NCBI RefSeq assembly: GCF_022631235.3
Contig: NZ_CP093310.2
Coordinates: forward strand, 3,065,791-3,129,790
Source: Psychrobacter raelei
GTDB lineage: Bacteria; Pseudomonadota; Gammaproteobacteria; Pseudomonadales; Moraxellaceae
Reading direction: 5' to 3'
Length of the DNA: 64,000 nucleotides
Shown here: one piece after another, positions 1 to 7,792 of the stretch
How positions within the stretch are numbered: position 1 is the first letter of the stretch
Layout of the letters: each line of letters starts with the position of its first letter
Translations under genes and position numbers: made by a program
Notes under the pieces: generated by a model
Told to the model about the DNA's origin: nothing
Seen by the model: only the letters and a program-made list of their open reading frames with translations
Database searches by the model: none

Positions 1-420
1 CCAGCTGCCGGCACGGTAGGCAAAGACAGTGGCCAAATAAGCGCCGATCGGATTGCCTGGTACGGCCAAAAAGGTAGCAGGCGCCCCCGCTTGCGGCGTG
101 AATAATTGACCGGCCATTAACGCCTCAGAGTGTGCACCCATCATGCCGGCCACTAAGCAGGCGAACACCACCAGTGTCGGCGCCTTGAGATAATAGGCAA
201 TGCCCACACCGATGCCTGCGCCCATCAAGATAGAGGCCAGCTTGCCCAAATCCATCAGCAGCGGCATCTCTAACGCCTGCCCCACTTGGGAGAAAATAAG
301 CCCCGCGATTAAAGTGACAAACAGCCCTAACGCCATACCGGTAAAGGCATCGATAAGATATTTATTAAAAAAGTCACGCACAAAGACAGGTAAAACATGG
401 GCAGAGGCCGATGAGGTCAT
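1..420 (-). CDS. PTS-IIC-like membrane permease, N-terminal part (runs off window)
   Basis: The reading frame starts at an ATG on the minus strand (418-420) and stays open for 140 codons to the window edge, so the C-terminal part is missing. After a short soluble start come hydrophobic helices around residues 24-45 (FTGMALGLFVTLIAGLIFSQ), 60-78 and 80-95, with Gly-rich turns. The stretch VRDFFNKYLIDAFTGMALGL resembles the PTS_EIIC_2 family of EIIC-like integral membrane proteins. No soluble EIIA or EIIB domain is visible here, so whether it takes part in phosphotransfer is unknown. Substrate cannot be inferred. The family call rests on remembered similarity only; a generic transporter is the alternative. 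Confidence 0.6.
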   Translation of the reverse strand, partial: MTSSASAHVLPVFVRDFFNKYLIDAFTGMALGLFVTLIAGLIFSQVGQALEMPLLMDLGKLASILMGAGIGVGIAYYLKAPTLVVFACLVAGMMGAHSEALMAGQLFTPQAGAPATFLAVPGNPIGAYLATVFAYRAGSW

Positions 421-692
421 AACATCATTCCTAGGGCAGCGAAAATAGGGTCAAAAAGCAGTCGTCACAAGAGCAAGCACAAACGCATTATATAGAGCGT
501 TTACAAACACAGCACGGTTTGCTACGAGGTTATTCTAGCGGTTTTTAGAAGCAGCCGCTTTAATAAGTAAAGGCCAAAATGGACAGTCTTATACAAAATA
601 GGCTCAACCTAGAAAATTAATAGACCGCTTATCGATTATTATTAATCGGATAAAAATACTTTTCTTCACTATCTCAAATGTAGGAGTTAACT

Positions 693-1277
693 ATGAATGC
701 CCCCGCTATCTTATTTCAAAAACAAATTTATACCAAAGATGATCACAATCGTGAGCACCCAGTGACCCTAACCCTTATTCAAGCAGATATTACGACATTG
801 AAAGTCGATGCCATTGTCAATGCTGCCAATTCAAGCTTGCTCGGTGGTGGCGGGGTTGATGGCGCCATTCACCGCGCTGCAGGGCCTGAGCTTGTCGCCT
901 ATTGCCGTACCTTAAACGGATGCCCGACTGGGGAGGCCAAAATCAGCCCAGGCTTTAAGCTGCCGGCCCAGTATGTCATTCATACCGTAGGCCCTGTTTG
1001 GCATGGCGGTAATCAAGGTGAGCCTGAGCTGCTTGCCAGCTGTTATCGCAATAGCATTCAATTGGCAGTAGATAATGATATTACTAGCATTGCATTCCCA
1101 GCCATTAGTACCGGTGTCTATGGCTACCCTATCGAGCAGGCCACAGACATTGCTATTAATAGCGTGATAGACAGTATCCAGCAAGCTTCGGTATCACAGC
1201 TTCTGATTACAGAGGTGATTTATTGCTGTTTTTCAGCCGCCGATGCCGCGGTCTATAAGCAGCAACTGGATTTATAA
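693..1277 (+). CDS. Macro-domain protein (O-acetyl-ADP-ribose deacetylase / YmdB type)
   Basis: A single macro domain fills residues about 24-190 of 194. The ADP-ribose-binding signatures are intact: NAAN at 43-46, the glycine loop [10 protein letters not shown] at 51-60 and STGVYGYP at 139-146. Members of this class (E. coli YmdB, human MacroD) hydrolyse O-acetyl-ADP-ribose and can remove mono-ADP-ribose from acidic residues. The start is supported by TAGGAG seven bases upstream of the ATG. There is a 23-residue N-terminal lead not typical of YmdB. It is a lone gene, convergent with the FAD-linked oxidase downstream, and the 30-bp gap holds no obvious terminator. The family is certain; the physiological substrate is not. 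Confidence 0.93.
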   Translation: MNAPAILFQKQIYTKDDHNREHPVTLTLIQADITTLKVDAIVNAANSSLLGGGGVDGAIHRAAGPELVAYCRTLNGCPTGEAKISPGFKLPAQYVIHTVGPVWHGGNQGEPELLASCYRNSIQLAVDNDITSIAFPAISTGVYGYPIEQATDIAINSVIDSIQQASVSQLLITEVIYCCFSAADAAVYKQQLDL

Positions 1278-1307
1278 AGCAAGCAGCCTTACATCTTAAA
1301 GCTGGGC

Positions 1308-2732
1308 TTACGGCCAAATCTTGCCGGGGTTTAAGATATTATTCGGGTCAAGTGCGTGCTTAATGGCCTGCATCACCCCTACGGCATCGCCATGTTCATA
1401 CGCCATATATTTGCGCTTTCCCTGACCAATACCATGCTCCCCAGTACAGGTGCCATCCATATCGATGGCACGTTTTGCCAAGCGTCCGACCAAGTCTTCA
1501 GCCGTCTGCACCTCATCAGGATTGTCGGTGTCAACGAGTAGCAATACATGAAAGTTACCATCGCCTACGTGACCGACAATAGGGCCAATCATGCCAGCCT
1601 CTTTAATATCTTTGGCAGTCTCGCTGACGCATTCGGCCAACCTTGAGATAGGCACACAGGCATCGGTTGATAAGGCTTGAGCCTCTGGGCGTAACGCACG
1701 GCTGGCAGGATAGGCGTTGTGACGGGCATGCCACAGCTTTTTGCGCGCCTCTTCATTACTGTCCCACGCAAAGTCTGAGCCGCCGCATTCTTCAACAATA
1801 TCATTAAAGATCTGTGCCTGCTCTTGCACGCCAGCTGTACTACCATGAAACTCCACAAATAAGGTCGGCATCTCTTTTAGCGTGAGGTTAGAGTACTGAT
1901 TACACGCTTTGACCTGCAAGGTATCTAACAGCTCAATACGAGCTATCGGTAAGCACATTTGAATGGTCATCATGGTCGCCTCACACGCCGCCTCAACCGT
2001 GGGAAAATGACAAATCCCACTGCCGACACATTCTGTGATGCCAAAGAGCTTTAGAGTAATCTCAGTGACCACACCTAACGTACCCTCTGAGCCGATTATC
2101 AAGCGGGTTAAGTCATAGCCTGCGGCTGACTTTTTGGCACGCGAGCCTGTCTTGATAATTTTACCGTCAGCAGTGACCACCTCAAGTGCCAATACCACAT
2201 CTTTCATGGTGCCGTAGCGCACCGCATTGGTGCCTGATGCGCGAGTGGCGACCATACCACCGATAGTGGCATTAGCCCCAGGATCAATCGGGAAAAACAG
2301 CCCTGTATCACGCAAATAGTGATTGAGCTGCTCACGGGTCACCCCAGGCTGGACCGTTACCGTTAAGTCCTCACTATTGACCTGCAAAATCTCATTCATC
2401 TCACTCATATCGATACACAGACCGCCATAAGGGGCATTTAGCTGCCCCTCTAAGGAGGAGCCAATACCAAAGGCAATCACTGGCATGTTGTGAGTATTAC
2501 AAATAGCCACCGCTTGGGCGACTTCTTGCTTATCACGGGCCACAAGCACCGCATCGGCCGGCTGACTCTCAAGCCACGTCATGGTATGTGCGTGCTGCTG
2601 ACGGGTGGTTAGATTGGTACTAAGCCTGTCACCAAATTGTGCTTTTAGCTCAGCTATCGCTTTACTGTGATCTTTTGTCGGTCTAGAGCTTGGTGCAGAT
2701 GGTATTGCATCAGAGGGTACTGTGGTGGTCAT
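1308..2732 (-). CDS. FAD-binding oxidoreductase, D-lactate dehydrogenase (cytochrome) / GlcD type
   Basis: 474 residues with the two-domain layout of the D-lactate dehydrogenase/glycolate oxidase GlcD family. The N-terminal PCMH-type FAD domain shows SSLEGQLNAPYGG near residue 95 and PGANATIGGMVATRASG near 150-165. The C-terminal FAD-oxidase domain carries GHVGDGNFH near 388 and CTGEHGIGQGKRKY at 429-442, which bind the hydroxyacid and metal in the family. It probably oxidises a D-2-hydroxy acid such as D-lactate and passes electrons to the respiratory chain. There is no signal peptide. It is not flanked by glcE/glcF or lactate permease genes, so the substrate is inferred from overall similarity. 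A 2-hydroxyglutarate dehydrogenase-type relative is the main alternative. Confidence 0.87.
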   Translation of the reverse strand: MTTTVPSDAIPSAPSSRPTKDHSKAIAELKAQFGDRLSTNLTTRQQHAHTMTWLESQPADAVLVARDKQEVAQAVAICNTHNMPVIAFGIGSSLEGQLNAPYGGLCIDMSEMNEILQVNSEDLTVTVQPGVTREQLNHYLRDTGLFFPIDPGANATIGGMVATRASGTNAVRYGTMKDVVLALEVVTADGKIIKTGSRAKKSAAGYDLTRLIIGSEGTLGVVTEITLKLFGITECVGSGICHFPTVEAACEATMMTIQMCLPIARIELLDTLQVKACNQYSNLTLKEMPTLFVEFHGSTAGVQEQAQIFNDIVEECGGSDFAWDSNEEARKKLWHARHNAYPASRALRPEAQALSTDACVPISRLAECVSETAKDIKEAGMIGPIVGHVGDGNFHVLLLVDTDNPDEVQTAEDLVGRLAKRAIDMDGTCTGEHGIGQGKRKYMAYEHGDAVGVMQAIKHALDPNNILNPGKIWP

Positions 2733-3179
2733 ATCATATTCCTTTGCTAAAAAGCTGATGGTGTCATACTCGCTATACTTAAGATAAATTTATCACTATT
2801 ATAAGGACACAGCCCATGAAATTTAGTGTACAACTGTGCATTAGTGTTTGTATTATATAAGCTTTTTTACAAACTTATTTATAATTTATTTTAGTAACAA
2901 TGATTGACTATCATTATTAAGTTTTCTAGAATGAAGTAATTGTTGAAACAATTTTTAATGATTTAAGCTATAAATACATAATAATTGTTTTAATAAGTGA
3001 ATGCTTAGCAGGGCCGTCTGCACGGAAGTTGACCGCTCACTCTGTTTTGGTCTTTACAATAACTCAGTACCTTAGCGTTATGAGGTGCTAGTGGAGACTA
3101 AGCACTATATAGGTAGCTTCAGCTATTTATTAAATTGGCGGCAAAGCCTACTCCTACATTATATTTACAAGGACGTATT
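2733..3179. other. AT-rich intergenic region upstream of the OmpW-family gene
   Basis: 447 bp without a supportable gene, separating divergent genes (oxidase to the left, porin to the right). It contains the Fur-box-like site listed separately (2900-2918) and an imperfect inverted repeat AGTACCT / AGGTGCT at 3065-3089. No stable RNA was recognised. Promoters for both flanking genes must lie here, but no confident -35/-10 pair was identified. Confidence 0.5.
2900..2918. promoter_or_regulatory. Possible Fur-box-like operator
   Basis: The 19-mer centred on GACTATCATTATT matches the classical Fur consensus (GATAATGATAATCATTATC) at 12 of 19 positions by eye, with the right half nearly complete. 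It lies about 260 bp before the OmpW-family start. Iron or oxygen control of ompW genes is known elsewhere, which fits, but in such AT-rich DNA the match could be chance. Confidence 0.3.
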
Positions 3180-4328
3180 ATGAACAAACCCCTCTCTTTT
3201 GCCTGTGCAGTAGCTGCACCTATACTATTTAGCCATTCAGCTATGGCTCAATTTGATTATTCAAAATACATAGAAACCGATGGAAGCTTCAAGCGCTTCT
3301 CAGTTTCAGCAGGTTGGTTGCATGCAAATCCAACCGGTGATGCTACGCCAGTTAAAAATACCACTGCGATATCAGATGGTACAAGCCACAACAATGGTAG
3401 CGTGAGATCAGGCACCGTAAAACGGGTGCTCGATCCAGACCAAGGCCTAGACAGTGCTGCTGAAAACCAAGCAAGATTTAATGAAATTAATAGCGGCTTG
3501 AGCCTTCCGGGTGACGACAATACTGACTTATCCAATACCGCTTTAGGTAATTTGTCAGGTACAACTGTGATTAACGGTCTACAAAAATTTGCGACACCTG
3601 GCACAGGTCTTGAATCAGATGATGTAGATACTTTGGGTATGCTACTAAACTATCATATAGATGATAACTGGTCAGTAGAGGTGAAGGCTGGCTTTCCGCC
3701 TAAAGTCGACATCTTAGGTAAAGGTACTGTGGTTGCACCTTTTAGAGGTGTGGTAACCCCATCAGGTATTGCCGAACGAGCCATTGGTGACTTTAATATT
3801 AAAGATGACATTGTGATTACCGATTTATCACAAGGCAGCAAAGCCTCTACTGCACGTGCTTGGTTGCCGGCCACAGAGCTACATTATAAGTTTGGTAAAT
3901 CAGGGGTTAATAAATTCCGTCCTTATGTAGGCGCAGGTGTGATGTATGCCTATTTTAACGACTTAAAACTAAATTCAGGTATTCGTCAAGATTTAGTGGA
4001 TGCTGGCCATATGATTCAAAACATCAAAGAGGGCAATGCCGGTACCTCTTTGCAATACGATGGTCCTGACGGTCGAACAACACCTTCTAGTAGTGGCATG
4101 CACGTAAAAGTTAAGGCTGATAGTGCTTGGGCACCTATTGTCACTGTCGGTGCTACCTATGACTTCGATGACAGCTGGTTTGCCGTAGGATCATTGTCTT
4201 ATGCTAAGTTGGATAGCGACAGCACCATCACCGTCTCTAACGATAACGGCGAACAATTAATTAAAGCAGTTTCTAAGATTGATATTGATCCTTATATCAG
4301 CTACTTAGGGGTCGGTTACCGCTTCTAA
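3180..4328 (+). CDS. OmpW-family outer membrane protein, enlarged
   Basis: 382 residues from the ATG at 3180, chosen because AAGGACG lies just upstream and because this start gives a clean signal peptide (cleavage after SHSAMA). OmpW features are clear: the strand VSAGWLHANPTG after the signal, NYHIDDNWSVEVKAGFPPKV in the middle, PYVGAGVMYAYFND, GATYDFDDSWFAVGSLSYAKL and the C-terminal SYLGVGYRF ending in Phe. OmpW is an eight-stranded barrel for small hydrophobic molecules, usually about 210 residues. This protein is far longer because of polar, Gly/Ser/Asn/Asp-rich insertions (about residues 45-115, and around 180-205 and 265-310) that probably form long surface loops. A strong terminator follows at 4349-4383. 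Cargo is unknown. Confidence 0.88.
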   Translation: MNKPLSFACAVAAPILFSHSAMAQFDYSKYIETDGSFKRFSVSAGWLHANPTGDATPVKNTTAISDGTSHNNGSVRSGTVKRVLDPDQGLDSAAENQARFNEINSGLSLPGDDNTDLSNTALGNLSGTTVINGLQKFATPGTGLESDDVDTLGMLLNYHIDDNWSVEVKAGFPPKVDILGKGTVVAPFRGVVTPSGIAERAIGDFNIKDDIVITDLSQGSKASTARAWLPATELHYKFGKSGVNKFRPYVGAGVMYAYFNDLKLNSGIRQDLVDAGHMIQNIKEGNAGTSLQYDGPDGRTTPSSSGMHVKVKADSAWAPIVTVGATYDFDDSWFAVGSLSYAKLDSDSTITVSNDNGEQLIKAVSKIDIDPYISYLGVGYRF

Positions 4329-4348
4329 TTAAATGGTTGACACTCTAT

Positions 4349-4383
4349 TTAAAAAACGCACTTTTAAAAGGTGCGTTTTTTTA
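4349..4383 (+). terminator. Intrinsic terminator after the OmpW-family gene
   Basis: AAAAAACGCAC pairs with GTGCGTTTTTT around the loop TTTTAAAAG, giving a GC-centred stem followed by a T run. The A run on the other side makes it potentially bidirectional. Confidence 0.85.
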
Positions 4384-4497
4384 TCACCGGTCGCCGTAAA
4401 ACCACCCACTTCAGGGGGTGGATATAAGGCGACACACACTGTCGTGATCAGCACTTAAAGTATTGCAAGTTAAAATTAACCTCGCCATACTGACCCT

Positions 4498-5604
4498 ATG
4501 AAAACACTCAAGCTACGCATCAAAGACAAACATGCAAACCAGCTAAACAAACTAGCTGGGAGTGTTAACTATGGGTGGAACTATGTTAATGCGTTAAGCT
4601 TTGAGCATTTAAGACGCACAGGTAAGTACTTTTCGGCCTATGATTTAAGCCAATACACCAAAGGCAGTGGTGAGTATTTAGGCTTACACTCGCAAACTTT
4701 GCAAGCCATCAACGAAACTCATGCCAAATCTCGCAAACAATTTAAAAAAGCCAAACTCAATTGGCGAACCAACCGACCCGATGCCAAACGCAAAAGCCTA
4801 GGCTGGATACCCTTTAAAAAGTCTGCTATCAAGTATCTACGTAGCAGACAAACAGGAAAGAAAGCACTTAAATCAACCATACAGCTATCGCTCTCTAAAG
4901 GTCAAAAGCTCATCATAGACCTCTTTGATAGCTATAATCTATCTTTGTATCAAATTAACACGCTTGAGATAGTGCAAGACAGCCGTCATCGTTGGTATGC
5001 CTGTATTACCGTCAAAGATTTTCCTAGACAAGCAAGTGGCAAAGGCAGCGTTGGTATTGACTTAGGCTTAAAGCAGTCTGCTACCACCTCAAACGGTGAC
5101 AAGCTGACAACCAAACAAACGCAAAAGTGGGCTAAAAAGCTTGCAATAGCTCAAAGAGCGAAAAACAAACAGCGAGTCAAAGCAATCCATGCCAAGATCA
5201 AAAACTCAAGATTAGAATTAATTCATAAATTCACCACCAAGTTAGTGCAGAGCAATGCTTTAATTGTGGTTGGTGATGTTAAATCCCGATCATTCACAAG
5301 TAAGAGAACCAAACTGGCTAAATCAACATACGATGCAGGATGGTTTGAACTCAAAAGACAACTGGAATATAAATGCAAGTATGCAGGTTGTCAGCTTGAG
5401 ATAGTGGATGAGAGTTACACTACCCAGACCTGCTCGTGCTGCCTTAAAATAAGCGGTAGTAGTCCAAAAGGTAGAGCAGGTCTTGGAATAAGAGGATGGA
5501 GGTGTGCTGAGTGTGGCACATGGCATGATAGAGATATCAATGCTGCTAAGAACATCCTTGCGGTCGGGCTTGACCGTCTAGCTGTAGGAATCCCCTCGGT
5601 TTAG
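4498..5604 (+). CDS. tnpB: TnpB, RNA-guided nuclease-type protein of IS605-like element
   Basis: 368 residues with the TnpB order: N-terminal helical region, RuvC-I at GIDLGLKQSATTS (Asp188), RuvC-II at IVVGDVKSRS, a zinc ribbon (CSCC at 312-315, CAEC downstream) and RuvC-III at HDRDINAAKNI (Asp346). TnpB proteins are RNA-guided nucleases that use an omegaRNA from the element's right end to cut the donor site. The usual catalytic Glu of RuvC-II is a Gly here (Gly259). A Glu at 305 (VDESYTTQTC) stands where most homologues have no acid and might replace it, as described for some TnpB branches with rearranged active sites. The stop codon lies in the loop of the right-end hairpin, so the 3' end of the mRNA is also the expected omegaRNA region. 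Confidence 0.9.
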   Translation: MKTLKLRIKDKHANQLNKLAGSVNYGWNYVNALSFEHLRRTGKYFSAYDLSQYTKGSGEYLGLHSQTLQAINETHAKSRKQFKKAKLNWRTNRPDAKRKSLGWIPFKKSAIKYLRSRQTGKKALKSTIQLSLSKGQKLIIDLFDSYNLSLYQINTLEIVQDSRHRWYACITVKDFPRQASGKGSVGIDLGLKQSATTSNGDKLTTKQTQKWAKKLAIAQRAKNKQRVKAIHAKIKNSRLELIHKFTTKLVQSNALIVVGDVKSRSFTSKRTKLAKSTYDAGWFELKRQLEYKCKYAGCQLEIVDESYTTQTCSCCLKISGSSPKGRAGLGIRGWRCAECGTWHDRDINAAKNILAVGLDRLAVGIPSV

Positions 5605-5621
5605 CGAGGGGAGGAAGTCAA
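5592..5621 (+). ncRNA. Right-end hairpin / putative omegaRNA 3' region of the tnpB element
   Basis: CCCCTCG and CGAGGGG form a 7-bp stem with loop GTTTAG, which contains the tnpB stop codon. In the IS605 group this region is both the TnpA-recognised right end and the source of the guide RNA scaffold. The guide would start immediately downstream, near 5622. The RNA role is inferred from family knowledge. Confidence 0.5.
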
Positions 5622-5705
5622 AGTGATGATTTTAAATTGATCGATAAACCCATGTGCTGTTTGTTATAGTAAAAAGCCTCATAATCTTAGAGAGTATATC
5701 TATTT

Positions 5706-6440
5706 ATGACACATTCACCCTTGTCACCAGGATCAGATAGCGCCCCCATTAGCCCTCCCCTGCATATCGCCACACTAAGCTGTGTACGGGCTGGAAAAGC
5801 CATGCCCTTCACTCGAGAGCAGCTTAGCGCCATTAATAAAATCCCTGTTAAGCAGCCAGTCGCCATCAATTACATGGGGCTTGTGAGCGATGAGCAGGCA
5901 GATCGGCGCCATCATGGCGGGCACCTAAAGGCAGTACATCAGATGTCTACGGCCACTTATGATAGGCTAAATATTGAATTTGGGCTTAAGCTTGAACCGG
6001 GGTTATTGGGTGAAAATTTAACCACCACACCCGTTTTAGGTACAGACAATTTAACTGAGGCAAACGTATGTATCGGCGATGTCTATCAATATGGAGATGG
6101 CGAGAGTGCTGTACAGCTTTGCATCGTGCAGCCTAGACGGCCTTGCTATAAGATTAATGATCAAATTGGGGTGACGGCCAGTCATAGAAATATCGCCTCT
6201 TGGATCACCCAGCAAGGTCTCTCTGGCTGGTACTTTAAGGTGGTCAAAGAAGGGGTTATTGATAACGGTATGCCCGTCTATTTGATTGAGCGCCCTTATC
6301 CGTTTGCCACTTTACAATCGCTTTGGCAGCTTACCAATAGCAAAGAGCCTATTGAGGCCAGCATTATTGAGCCTTGGCTTGGCATAGACTGCTTAGAGGA
6401 AAGCTGGAAAAAAGCACTGATCAAAAAAGTACGGGCCTAA
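5706..6440 (+). CDS. MOSC-domain protein (YiiM-like)
   Basis: 244 residues. The MOSC core is visible from the histidine motif HHGGHLKAVHQ (about residues 65-75), through GLLGENLTT and GDVYQYG, to the conserved cysteine segment PRRPCYKIND. A C-terminal helical tail follows, as in YiiM/YuaD proteins. MOSC domains bind molybdenum cofactor through the conserved Cys; YiiM-type proteins reduce N-hydroxylated base analogues in E. coli, so a detoxifying N-reductive role is plausible. The Shine-Dalgarno sequence before this ATG is weak. The gene stands alone between the tnpB element and a convergent secreted-protein gene. No molybdopterin genes are nearby. Confidence 0.88.
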   Translation: MTHSPLSPGSDSAPISPPLHIATLSCVRAGKAMPFTREQLSAINKIPVKQPVAINYMGLVSDEQADRRHHGGHLKAVHQMSTATYDRLNIEFGLKLEPGLLGENLTTTPVLGTDNLTEANVCIGDVYQYGDGESAVQLCIVQPRRPCYKINDQIGVTASHRNIASWITQQGLSGWYFKVVKEGVIDNGMPVYLIERPYPFATLQSLWQLTNSKEPIEASIIEPWLGIDCLEESWKKALIKKVRA

Positions 6441-6442
6441 CA

Positions 6443-6475
6443 AAAAAAAGACCCCAATAAAGTTATTGAGGTCGG
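6443..6475 (-). terminator. Intrinsic terminator for the minus-strand secreted-protein gene
   Basis: Read on the minus strand, GACCTCAATAA pairs with TTATTGGGGTC and is followed by eight T residues. It sits just past the stop of the MOSC gene and about 95 bp beyond the stop of the convergent gene at 6569. The T run is on the minus strand, so it mainly serves that gene. Confidence 0.75.
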
Positions 6476-6568
6476 TTATCTTTACTTGATATGCCCTAGT
6501 TCAGGGGCAAAGTTTGGATAACACGCTATTTTTTTATTTGATAAAAAGCCTACTGCTTCATAAAAGGC

Positions 6569-7135
6569 CTACTGCGCTCTAATACGGCGGTTTTCTTGAA
6601 CCTCTACTTGACCAGGCTGAGTGGCTTGTAGTTCACCACGCTTGTCCTTAATCTTTTGCTGCAAGGTAATGGCTGTCGACTGTGCAGTCATGCCCTCACC
6701 TTCGCCCCATGCAGAAGTCATATTGGTGCTACCTCCAGCTTGAGCAGCGTTTTGCTGCGCTCGGGTCACTGCAGTTGCTTGAGCGGTGTCATCATCTTGC
6801 GCTTTGTCGGCGGCATCCTGCGACATTTGGGTGGTGTGTGGCATCTGTCTCATAGCCGCTTGCTGCTCAGCTGTGCCGTCGTCTACTTCTGCAGTGTCTA
6901 CATCGGCTTGGGTATCAGCGTCATAATTGCGCTGATCATCAGCTTCTAGTTCATCACCAGCCATATCCATATTGGCTTGAGCGGTGGTTACTGCATGAGC
7001 AGCGGCAGGGTTTTGAGCGGGGGCTGCCGCAAATGCGGTAGCTGATAGTGCCAATACACCTGTTATTAAGGTAGATACCATCAAGCCTTTTTTGGCTGCA
7101 GCTTTGGTTTGCGTGTCCGTATTGATCGCTTTCAT
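6569..7135 (-). CDS. Unrecognised secreted Ala/Gln/Asp/Thr-rich protein
   Basis: 188 residues; no known domain recognised. The start is supported by GGAG eight bases before the ATG. Residues 1-37 form a signal peptide with a basic start, the hydrophobic stretch LMVSTLITGVLALSATAFA and an AFA-type cleavage site. The mature part is low in complexity and acidic up to about residue 120 (many D, E, Q, A, T; only scattered basic residues), then becomes more basic: KIKDKRGELQAT and the last residues ENRRIRAQ. There are no cysteines in the mature region and no membrane segment, so it is probably an unstructured periplasmic or secreted protein. It has its own downstream terminator and appears monocistronic. 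Function unknown. Confidence 0.7.
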   Translation of the reverse strand: MKAINTDTQTKAAAKKGLMVSTLITGVLALSATAFAAAPAQNPAAAHAVTTAQANMDMAGDELEADDQRNYDADTQADVDTAEVDDGTAEQQAAMRQMPHTTQMSQDAADKAQDDDTAQATAVTRAQQNAAQAGGSTNMTSAWGEGEGMTAQSTAITLQQKIKDKRGELQATQPGQVEVQENRRIRAQ

Positions 7136-7792
7136 AGTAATTCTCCATACTTTATTTTATGCTAAAGTAGTTTTTAATAAATAATTATTGAACAGTCTGT
7201 TAATAGTTAAGCCTAAACAGTTATCTAAGCTTTGAGCACACTTGGTAACTGCTCATGGCTGAGCTATCTCAATGACCGATTAAAAAAAGCGATTTATATC
7301 GCCTAAATGTCGTGATCCCTAATTAAACGTGTCCGTTCATAGTGAAAGTATAAAAATAGTGAAAGTATAAAAAAATATAAACGAGCCTTTGGAATTAACT
7401 TATGGGCCAAGCTTTTTATTTCGTTTTCTAGTATACGAGCACCCATTGCAATTTTTAGAGTGGCTTTGTAAAGTTTTTCTTGCCAGCTGTAGCTTTTAAG
7501 CGCGCTTACTTACTTGACTGTTATTTTTTGGTATATATTGCTGCTATAGCCACAAGCTTAGTAAATAAAGGGCTTTGATATAAAAATTCTTTTTATTAAG
7601 CTCTGGTTTTTACAATGACAGTTTTATAGACCCAAGCTTCATAGCATCATACAACACCCAGATTTAGTTTAACTGTACTTCATAATAGCGTTAAAAATTT
7701 ACTACGATATCGCTCTAAACATAAGAGATATATTTAACGTATAATTTAAATTATTTTTTATTTATCCAAACCCCAGTGTTTGCGAGACTAAT
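7136..7792. other. 657-bp AT-rich intergenic region before the RND efflux genes
   Basis: No gene is supportable. It separates divergent genes and must hold promoters for both. Seen in it: a 17-bp exact tandem duplication at 7339-7372 and an inverted repeat CGTTAAA / TTTAACG (about 7689-7740) around the palindrome CGATATCG just upstream of the adaptor gene, a possible regulator site. No TetR- or LysR-type regulator gene is adjacent. Confidence 0.5.
7339..7372. repeat. Tandem duplication, 17 bp x 2
   Basis: The unit ATAGTGAAAGTATAAAA occurs twice in direct head-to-tail succession (7339-7355 and 7356-7372) without mismatch, in non-coding DNA. Confidence 0.9.

Larger units (their letters stand above)
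4391..5621 (+). mobile_element. IS200/IS605-family element carrying only tnpB (IS1341-like)
   Basis: A tnpB gene is flanked by subterminal hairpins and no inverted terminal repeats, as in single-strand IS200/IS605 elements. The left-end hairpin pairs CCACCC (4402-4407) with GGGTGG (4416-4421), framed by TCGCC/GGCGA. The right-end hairpin pairs CCCCTCG (5592-5598) with CGAGGGG (5605-5611) and is followed by TCAA (5618-5621), the usual right cleavage context. A TTAT lies at 4381-4384 on the left. There is no Y1 transposase (tnpA), so it could move only with a TnpA supplied in trans. Exact ends are inferred. It sits neatly between the ompW terminator and the MOSC gene, disrupting neither. Confidence 0.8.

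Noticed and set aside
200..448. Plus-strand open frame of 82 codons at the left edge
   Set aside because: It lies opposite the membrane permease, whose frame shows transmembrane helices and a sensible start; the plus-strand product is an antisense shadow.
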